A stretch of DNA of 37,425 bases from an uncultured Merdimonas sp. (lineage in GTDB: Bacteria > Bacillota > Clostridia > Lachnospirales > Lachnospiraceae): NCBI GenBank assembly GCA_944375725.1, contig CALWAZ010000044.1:1-37425 (forward strand), written 5' to 3'. The translations under genes and the position numbers were made by a program. How positions within the stretch are numbered: the first letter of the stretch is position 1; each line of letters opens with the position of its first letter. Below, one piece after another: positions 31,877 through 37,425 of the stretch. A model generated the notes under the pieces. The model saw only the letters and a list, made by a program, of their open reading frames with translations. It searched no databases and was not told the origin of the DNA.

Positions 31877-32935
31877 ATGGCAAACACAGATTTAAAACGG
31901 AACTGCCTGATCACCATCCTGGCTCTGCTCCTGGCCACTCTGGTTTCCTGGCTCTTTTACATGGCCACAGGCAGTACAAACAATATTTCTATCATTTACG
32001 TACTGGCAGTGGCTCTGATAGCCCGGTACAGCAGCGGATACACCCCCGGAATTCTGGCATCGGTGGTCAGCGTATTTATCGTAAACGCGGTATTTACCTA
32101 TCCATATGGAACCCTCAATTTTACCATGGCAGGATATCCGCTGACCTTTCTCGGCATTCTGAGCGTATCTATTATTACCAGCGCCACTACGACCCATCTG
32201 AAAAGCCAGGCGCGGCAGATTCAGGAGCAGGAACGGCTGCTTCTGGAAGCAGACAAGGAAAAAATGCGGGCCAACCTGCTGCGGGCCATTTCCCACGATC
32301 TGCGGACGCCGCTGACTGCTATTATTGGCTCCAGCTCCGCCTATCTGGAAAATAAGGATGAGCTGTCCGGAGCGGAGCAGGACGCGCTGGTGAGAGGAAT
32401 TCAGGAGGATGCCAACTGGCTTCTGCATATGGTGGAAAATCTTTTGACCGTAACCCGGATCGACGCGGATACCGCCAGTGTGGTAAAAACAGAGGAATCT
32501 GTAGAAGAGGTCGTGGCCGAAGCTGTTACAAGGCTGAAAAAACGTCTTCCGGATGTATCCGTGAAAGTCAAGGTCCCCGATGAGTTTTACATGATTCCCA
32601 TGGACGCCACACTGATTGAGCAGGTCATCATCAATCTTCTGGAAAACGCCGCCCGCCATTCGGGTTCCTCGGAGCCCATCGAACTGAATGTCTGGCCAAA
32701 CGGAAACTCCATGCAGTTCGACATTATTGATTACGGGAAAGGGATTGAAGAGGAGCGTCTGTCTTCCATTTTTGACGGAGACGCCGCCTACAGCAGGACA
32801 GGCAGCAGTGAAGCTTTCAAGGGCATGGGGATCGGCCTTTCCATCTGCAAGACCATCATTTCCGCCCACAAGGGAACCATTACCGCTGAAAATCACAGCC
32901 GGGGCGCAAAGTTTTCCTTTACGCTGCCCATGTGA
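31877..32935 (+). CDS. KdpD-like sensor histidine kinase, short form
   Basis: 352 aa. Four membrane helices (about 9-29, 37-50, 57-73, 87-104) matching the DUF4118 membrane domain of KdpD. HisKA with H140 (AISHDLRTPLTAIIG), N box INLLENAARHS, G1 IIDYGKGI and G2 GMGIGLSI follow. The N-terminal KdpD and universal-stress-protein domains of full KdpD (about 900 aa) are absent. ATG behind AAGGGA. The response regulator gene is 120 bp downstream. K+-ATPase genes are not present, so the regulated process is uncertain. Confidence 0.92.
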   Translation: MANTDLKRNCLITILALLLATLVSWLFYMATGSTNNISIIYVLAVALIARYSSGYTPGILASVVSVFIVNAVFTYPYGTLNFTMAGYPLTFLGILSVSIITSATTTHLKSQARQIQEQERLLLEADKEKMRANLLRAISHDLRTPLTAIIGSSSAYLENKDELSGAEQDALVRGIQEDANWLLHMVENLLTVTRIDADTASVVKTEESVEEVVAEAVTRLKKRLPDVSVKVKVPDEFYMIPMDATLIEQVIINLLENAARHSGSSEPIELNVWPNGNSMQFDIIDYGKGIEEERLSSIFDGDAAYSRTGSSEAFKGMGIGLSICKTIISAHKGTITAENHSRGAKFSFTLPM

Positions 32936-33055
32936 ATTCCTCTGGTACGGGCTCTGAACATCGCCAGACATTAAGGATAAAATAAAAAATATGAAATACC
33001 AGGCAGCCCCGCCGTCCGGAGTCTGTCTGCCGGCACAAATTAGGAGACTTAAGTT

Positions 33056-33805
33056 ATGAGCAAGCTTTCTGTACTGATTATCGAAGATGAAGAGAATATC
33101 TGCAATTTTATCAAGACCTCTCTGAAGCCTCAGGGGTACAAAATCACCACCGCCGCCACAGCGGCAGAAGGGTTGACTATCGTAAACAGCGGAGGCTGCG
33201 ATCTGGTTCTTCTGGATCTGGGGCTTCCCGATGAGGATGGTCTGGAAATCATCCGCCAGGTACGCTCCTGGTCCAGCCTTCCTATCATCGTAATCTCAGC
33301 CAGAACGAAAGAGCAGGACAAGGTTCACGCCCTGGATGCCGGAGCAGATGATTATATCACCAAACCCTTCGGCACTGCTGAGCTTATGGCCCGCATCCGG
33401 ACTGCCCTGCGGCACAGCAACCGGCTGGATTCCGACACAGAGCTTTACAAACGGCCCTATGTCTGCGGCGATCTGACTGTGGACTTTGACAAACGCCTTG
33501 TATTTTTGAATGGAGAGAGCATTCATCTGACCCAGATTGAGTACCGTCTTGTCTCTCTTCTGGCCCGAAACGCCGGCCGTGTCCTGACCTATGACAGCAT
33601 TCTGACGCAGATCTGGGGACCTTACATCGAGCGCAACAACCAGATTCTGCGGGTAAATATGGCCAATGTCAGAAGAAAGCTGGAAAAGAATCCCGCAGAT
33701 CCTCAGTATATTTTCACAGAAGTGGGGATTGGATACCGGATGGCAGAAGAGACACCCAAAGGAAAAGACGAGACTGGAAAAGATGGAAAAGAAAAGGCCG
33801 ATTAA
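33056..33805 (+). CDS. KdpE-like response regulator (OmpR family)
   Basis: 249 aa. Receiver with E10-D11-E12 pocket, D54 phosphoacceptor (LLDLGLPDEDG) and YITKPFG. Winged-helix effector domain (about 135-232) with IWGPYIERNNQILRVNMANVRRKLE, typical of KdpE (ILRVxxANLRRKLE). A short charged tail (KGKDETGKDGKEKAD) is unusual. ATG with TAGGAG 9 bp upstream. Partner of the preceding kinase. Followed by a strong terminator. Confidence 0.92.
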   Translation: MSKLSVLIIEDEENICNFIKTSLKPQGYKITTAATAAEGLTIVNSGGCDLVLLDLGLPDEDGLEIIRQVRSWSSLPIIVISARTKEQDKVHALDAGADDYITKPFGTAELMARIRTALRHSNRLDSDTELYKRPYVCGDLTVDFDKRLVFLNGESIHLTQIEYRLVSLLARNAGRVLTYDSILTQIWGPYIERNNQILRVNMANVRRKLEKNPADPQYIFTEVGIGYRMAEETPKGKDETGKDGKEKAD

Positions 33806-33824
33806 ATATCCGTCTGAACAGATA

Positions 33825-33857
33825 CACCCTGCCGGAAATTCCGGCAGGGTGCATTTT
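33825..33857 (+). terminator. Intrinsic terminator after the KdpE-like gene
   Basis: CACCCTGCCGG (33825-33835) pairs with CCGGCAGGGTG (33841-33851) around AAATT, followed by CATTTTTAA. It separates the pair from the converging hydrolase gene. Confidence 0.88.
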
Positions 33858-34423
33858 TAAGCAGAAAATTTTCTAATATACCGCTCCGTCTCTTCCATGA
33901 TTGTATGGAGAATTTCCAAATCCTTCAGCGCGTCTCCCGTTTCCATAGAATGATTGGCGCCCTCCGTCAAAAACAGGGGCAGCCCTCTCTTCTCACATTC
34001 TCTCTGAATTGTCTTCGTATCAGCCCAGTCGTCCGCAGTCCCATGAAAGACTATCCCTTCCGTTCCAATAGCCTGGAAAGACGCTTCCACCGGTGTGTAA
34101 TAGACGTGGCCGGCGCCGATCCGGCATTTCGCGTCATAGGCAGCGGCTACTGCTGTGCCGATACTCTTTGACAGGAACAGCACCCGGCCGCAGGCCGCAA
34201 AATCTGTGCCGGAAAGCTGCTCCTCCACATGAGCGAGGGCCTGCTCAAAAGCCCCGTACATCTTCTTTGCATCTCCCTTGATGCCGGACGGAAGCTGCCC
34301 ATACTCAGCGCAGATTACCTCATAGCCATACTGGACAGCCAGCTTTCTGCTGTAATACAAAAGCGGCTTGTCCGCGTGGTATCCCACACCCGGAAAGACT
34401 ACTGCCAGTTTTTTCTCATTCAT
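33857..34423 (-). CDS. Small alpha/beta-hydrolase-fold protein
   Basis: 188 aa. The N-terminal strand AVVFPGVGYHADKPLLYY is typical of small hydrolases (dienelactone hydrolase/KANL3-Tex30 type). Likely triad: S87 in LFLSKSIGTAV (the Gly before Ser is replaced by Lys), D131 or D132 in VFHGTADDWAD, and H158 in TEGANHSME. The ATG at 34423 matches the family start; the long in-frame extension to 34669 overlaps the neighbour's repeat region and is Arg-rich, so it was rejected. Substrate unknown. Only 34 bp follow the ferredoxin-like gene, so they may be co-transcribed. Confidence 0.8.
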   Translation of the reverse strand: MNEKKLAVVFPGVGYHADKPLLYYSRKLAVQYGYEVICAEYGQLPSGIKGDAKKMYGAFEQALAHVEEQLSGTDFAACGRVLFLSKSIGTAVAAAYDAKCRIGAGHVYYTPVEASFQAIGTEGIVFHGTADDWADTKTIQRECEKRGLPLFLTEGANHSMETGDALKDLEILHTIMEETERYIRKFSA

Positions 34424-34457
34424 GTTCTTTGACACTTCCTTTCTCACAGGTTCGAGC

Positions 34458-35291
34458 CTATGTCTTTTCCCGTGCCGCTTCCTGCGGCTCTCCTCCGTCC
34501 TCTTCCCGTGCTGCCTCCTGCGGCTCTCCCTCAGCCTCTTCCGAAAATGCCGGGAAAGTATAGCGGGGCAGGCCTCTGCTGTGCTTTCCATATTCGATAG
34601 CATTCTTCGGGCAGCGGCAGATACAGGCCATGCAGTGGGTACAGCGGTCTCCCCACACAGGCTTTCCATCCTGAAGCCGGATATTCTGAAACGGACAGAC
34701 TTTCACACAGTTTCCACAGGAAACACACGCATCCGTCACATGGAATTTTTTTGCGTGAATAAATAACGGATAAAACAACTCATTCACTGCGCCGCTTAAG
34801 ATCCGATCCGTAAAAGTCACCGGCTTTTCCGGAAACGTCTTTCCGCTTTTGACCGCTTCTGCCGCCTGATCCAGCACAGACTCCGCGCGCCCGATAATCT
34901 TCCGTGCTTCTGCTTCCATGGGCGGGCTGAACAGGGCAATATAATTTTCAGGCATAAGCACCTCAAGGCAGCCTCTGTCCTGCAGTCCTTTCTCCGCGCA
35001 CAGTTCCTTCACATATTTCCCCGCGTTTCCGATTCCGGCGCCGCAGGTCAGCACAAAATAAATATCAGAATTTCCTGTGAGCTTCGTTTTTCTCAGCCAT
35101 TCCTGTACGATGCGCGGAATCCTCCAGGCATAGACAGGCGTCACCACCACCCAGGGCCTTTCCGAATGCATCTCGGAAGAATCCCCGCCGCGCAGCTTTT
35201 CGAACAGGTTCAGGACTTCGTCCCCGGTCCTCTCTCCGATTCTTTTTGCCGCGTACTCACTGTTTCCGGTTCCTGAATAATATAGAATCAT
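34458..35291 (-). CDS. EFR1-type flavodoxin/ferredoxin fusion protein
   Basis: 277 aa. Flavodoxin-like N-terminal domain with the FMN phosphate loop YYSGTGNSEYAAKRI (about 4-18) and TPVYAWRIPRIV. The C-terminal 2[4Fe-4S] domain has C189, C192, C195, C199 and C217, C220, C223, C227. It is an electron carrier of anaerobes, coupling FMN and two iron-sulfur clusters. The final 24 residues are two copies of GEPQEAARE encoded by a 36-bp tandem repeat. ATG at 35291 behind AGAGGAG; an in-frame extension upstream lies in the promoter region and was not used. Confidence 0.9.
   Translation of the reverse strand: MILYYSGTGNSEYAAKRIGERTGDEVLNLFEKLRGGDSSEMHSERPWVVVTPVYAWRIPRIVQEWLRKTKLTGNSDIYFVLTCGAGIGNAGKYVKELCAEKGLQDRGCLEVLMPENYIALFSPPMEAEARKIIGRAESVLDQAAEAVKSGKTFPEKPVTFTDRILSGAVNELFYPLFIHAKKFHVTDACVSCGNCVKVCPFQNIRLQDGKPVWGDRCTHCMACICRCPKNAIEYGKHSRGLPRYTFPAFSEEAEGEPQEAAREEDGGEPQEAAREKT
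34471..34542. repeat. 36-bp tandem duplication in the 3' end of the EFR1 gene
   Basis: 34471-34506 and 34507-34542 are near-identical 36-bp units (12 codons), encoding the repeated GEPQEAARE. Being in frame, it could change copy number without disrupting the protein. Confidence 0.8.
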
Positions 35292-35366
35292 GCTGTTCTC
35301 CTCTTCTGGGTTTTCTGTTTTATCCCGGCATATTTTCCGGGAATGGGACATCTTAAGTCCTTTTCT

Positions 35367-35396
35367 ATTTTCCCTGAAAAGTATGGTATCTGTCAA
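35367..35396 (-). promoter_or_regulatory. Promoter of the EFR1 gene
   Basis: On the minus strand a perfect TTGACA (35396-35391) is followed after 18 bp by GAAAAT (35372-35367, 4 of 6 matches). The leader to the ATG at 35291 would be about 70 nt. Confidence 0.5.
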
Positions 35397-35407
35397 CCGT
35401 TCCTTTC

Positions 35408-37425
35408 TTATCTTTTCTGCTTTTCACACTTCCATTTCATTCCGATATTTTCAAGTTTTCTGATTCGTTCCGCTGATAGTTTTCCCTTACTATACTCAAT
35501 GCGGAATACATTGAGCCACTTTCCCAGATTACAGCCATTTTTTGTATAAGACTGAGGAATCATCAGATGTCCATGTTTTTCAAAATATTTTGTCAGAATC
35601 CCCAGCTTATATTCAAATTTGGCTTCCTTATTATTGGAAGGCAGCCCGATATCTTTCAAACGTTTCAGACGCTCCGCCGGAAGCTGTCCCGATACCATCT
35701 GGCATCTCATTCTCTGACACCATGGTCCCAAAGGCTTCTCTTCCCCTTTTCCTTCCTGTATAGGAACAATACAGTGGCCATACTGCCTCACATATGCTTC
35801 AAGCTTTCCACACATTTCCTCAAAATGAAGCTCTGTCTTATAACCCCCCTGGATTCCCAGCTTTTCAAGCATCTCCGCTTTCTCTTCTGACAGCTTTCCT
35901 TTTCTCAGCATTTCACCCTGGTCCTGAATCCAGTAATAGTATTTTCGTTCCTGTTGAGTGCTTGTATTCCTCAAGTGAAGTTCCCCATGACTCATAAGAT
36001 ATTCCTGTACTTCAGCATATATCTTTTTCCAGTTTTCATCCAGATAATCCCATTTTATTCCCAGCGCATTCAATATGTCAATCCGGCTCTGGGAAAGTGT
36101 TCCTTTTTTATATGCCTTTCTCTGATCGGAAATCCAGCTTCCCAGATTGTAACCATTTTCCATCCAGCCATAAGGAATATCAATATGCCCATATTTCCTG
36201 TAATACTTTTTTACATCTTCCAGTCTCTGATTCCAAAGATTCTCACTGCGGCATTCCGCTCCTTCACTTCCCGCTTCTAAACGGCTCTCATATCTCTTCT
36301 TTCTCTTTTCATACTCTGTCTCTTCAGGTTTGTTTCCTTTTCCACATATGGGGCAGCGTTTCCCCTGGCTGGTAAAAGAGACCGAAGCAATCGGGAACAC
36401 ATAGCCGCAGGAATTATGCCTCATTTCCACTTTCGCAAACGCACTTTGATATTCAGACAGTACGCTGTATTCCCCGGCTGTCAATTTCCATACCTCTTTT
36501 TCAAATTCCTCATGCGTTTTCTTTTTACAATGGCTTCTGCATATATGATTTCTTCCAGCCATAATGCTGTCTGGCGATGCTTTCCAAATCTGCCCACAGT
36601 GACTGCACAGAAATTCATTTTCTTTGCTGCATCCGGAAAAGCTTTCCTTATCTCCTGTATACACATAGCCTCTCTTTTCTATCTCAGACCGGATACTGCA
36701 GAATTTTCCCCATGATTTTTCCATAACCGTCCTCCTGCTGCGCTCGATCCGTTTTGCCTCGGCACACGCAGGACATCCCGAACGCATCAGACCTGCCGCT
36801 TTTTTATAAAATATACTCCCGCATACTTTGTGCCGTATCTTCAACGGGGTCCTGCAGTCCGCGTAAGTTCCCATGATTTCGTATTCTTCTCCGTAATTAT
36901 CATGTACTTTCTGTTTTATCTGAGCCAATTTGGCACAATACGGGCAGGAACTGTCCACAAGGACTTTTTCCGGCAGTCGTTTAAACTCTTTCCCGCAGAT
37001 ACCGCAAATCAGGCGCAGTCCTGTCCTCTGGTTTACATAGTCATCCTGTATCCGGACATCCTGCATGTCCTTGATTTTTTCTCTGCTCTGCTTCTCCAGA
37101 ATCTTATCTTGCCTTCTTTTTTCCTCCCTTTCCTGTTTTCGGCGCTGAATCTCCTGCTTCGTCTTTTCGCGAAGGGCTTTCCTTTCCAGATATTCCTTTT
37201 TCTTCCTGGCAGCAATTTTTTTGTTTTCCTCAATCTTTATCGTCCGCGGTGTCACGCCATCAAACAGACCGCATCTTTTCGCCTCCTGAAGTTTGACGTT
37301 CACCGCAGACGCAGACAGATGGACAATTCCGGCGATTTCTTTCTGTGTATACCCCTGCTTACTCAAATCAATCATTTTCATAAGAACCGACTTCTTTGCT
37401 TCCTGGGCTGCCTTCTCCCAGTCTA
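35408..37425 (-). CDS. HTH, zinc-ribbon and helicase-associated (HA) repeat protein, N-terminus beyond window
   Basis: At least 671 codons; the frame stays open to the right edge (SVLMKMIDLSKQG reads through 37381), so the N-terminus is missing. Numbering from the Met at 37381: HTH (1-35, YTQKEIAGIVHLSASAVNVKL), basic coiled coil (50-110), four zinc ribbons, C126/C129-C146/C149, H184/C187-C203/C206, C259/C262-C281/C285 and H322/C325-C343/C346, then four HA domains (383-446, 450-513, 518-583, 588-652), each with the WxxxxR/Q...KGxLsxxRixxLexiGi pattern. HA domains usually follow DEAD/DEAH helicases; no helicase motor is visible here. The zinc ribbons resemble those of phage-type proteins and VSR-like nucleases, but no nuclease motif is evident. 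A DNA-binding protein is likely; function unknown. More AT-rich than its left neighbours. Confidence 0.85.
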   Translation of the reverse strand, partial: DWEKAAQEAKKSVLMKMIDLSKQGYTQKEIAGIVHLSASAVNVKLQEAKRCGLFDGVTPRTIKIEENKKIAARKKKEYLERKALREKTKQEIQRRKQEREEKRRQDKILEKQSREKIKDMQDVRIQDDYVNQRTGLRLICGICGKEFKRLPEKVLVDSSCPYCAKLAQIKQKVHDNYGEEYEIMGTYADCRTPLKIRHKVCGSIFYKKAAGLMRSGCPACAEAKRIERSRRTVMEKSWGKFCSIRSEIEKRGYVYTGDKESFSGCSKENEFLCSHCGQIWKASPDSIMAGRNHICRSHCKKKTHEEFEKEVWKLTAGEYSVLSEYQSAFAKVEMRHNSCGYVFPIASVSFTSQGKRCPICGKGNKPEETEYEKRKKRYESRLEAGSEGAECRSENLWNQRLEDVKKYYRKYGHIDIPYGWMENGYNLGSWISDQRKAYKKGTLSQSRIDILNALGIKWDYLDENWKKIYAEVQEYLMSHGELHLRNTSTQQERKYYYWIQDQGEMLRKGKLSEEKAEMLEKLGIQGGYKTELHFEEMCGKLEAYVRQYGHCIVPIQEGKGEEKPLGPWCQRMRCQMVSGQLPAERLKRLKDIGLPSNNKEAKFEYKLGILTKYFEKHGHLMIPQSYTKNGCNLGKWLNVFRIEYSKGKLSAERIRKLENIGMKWKCEKQKR

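Noticed and set aside
31693-31938. 81-codon minus-strand frame before the KdpD-like kinase
   Set aside because: It overlaps the kinase start and promoter, has no ribosome binding site, and its Cys-rich composition looks random.
33857-34669. Longer N-terminus for the alpha/beta hydrolase starting at 34669
   Set aside because: The extra 82 residues are Arg-rich and antisense-like readings of the neighbouring gene's repeat region; the family start is at 34423.
37033-37233. Short Arg/Lys-rich minus-strand frame inside the HA-repeat gene
   Set aside because: It is an alternative frame of the basic coiled-coil region and lacks a ribosome binding site.
1-37425. CRISPR arrays, tRNA or rRNA genes and insertion sequences
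   Set aside because: No regularly spaced repeats, tRNA-like cloverleafs, rRNA signatures or transposase motifs were found on reading both strands.

Overview
The window looks like chromosomal DNA of an anaerobic Firmicute, most likely a member of the Lachnospiraceae (Clostridia). The evidence is the protein families present: sbcDC, MutS2, YhaM, an Ogg-type glycosylase, DUF3783, an EFR1-type ferredoxin, strong AGGAGG ribosome binding sites and sigma-A-like promoters with 17-18 bp spacers. Genus cannot be told from the sequence alone. No rRNA, tRNA, CRISPR array, integrase or intact insertion sequence was seen.

Left part (1-7.2 kb): an eroded minus-strand membrane-protein remnant; a small DtxR/MntR-like metal-dependent repressor with its own promoter and terminator; the sbcD-sbcC nuclease operon on the minus strand, preceded by a striking ~150 bp imperfect palindrome; larE without other lar genes; a GC-rich stretch able to fold as a small structured RNA; and a cold-shock protein gene with a long leader carrying a terminator-like hairpin.

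Middle part (7.2-19.4 kb): a housekeeping run on the minus strand, in order of transcription an HtrA-like protein that lacks catalytic residues, YhaM exoribonuclease, RlmD-type rRNA methyltransferase, Ogg, a DUF3783 protein, a ketopantoate reductase, a sigma-70-like protein without region 4, a zinc-ribbon protein and a small GNAT. Divergent from htrA is mutS2, probably transcribed as a leaderless mRNA, followed by a PhoB/PhoR-type two-component pair.

Sugar island (19.4-31.5 kb): thirteen tightly packed minus-strand genes. In order of transcription they are an Rpe-family epimerase, UlaE/SgbU-type L-xylulose-5-phosphate 3-epimerase, L-xylulose kinase, RpiR regulator, AraD-type L-ribulose-5-phosphate 4-epimerase, a KpsF/GutQ-like SIS protein, a YtfQ-like binding lipoprotein, an RbsA-type ATPase, two permeases, a short-chain dehydrogenase, an HD-domain protein and a second SIS protein. 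Read together: uptake of a pentose, pentitol or related furanose; possible oxidation by the SDR to L-xylulose; phosphorylation; two epimerisations to D-xylulose 5-phosphate. The SIS paralogues and the HD protein are not explained by that route and are the most interesting part. Both candidate control regions carry a shared GTTGRAGTAAAT element.

Right part (31.8-37.4 kb): a KdpDE-like two-component system without kdpFABC, a small alpha/beta hydrolase, an EFR1-type flavodoxin/ferredoxin fusion, and a large protein running off the right edge, built from an HTH, a basic coiled coil, four zinc ribbons and four helicase-associated (HA) repeats.
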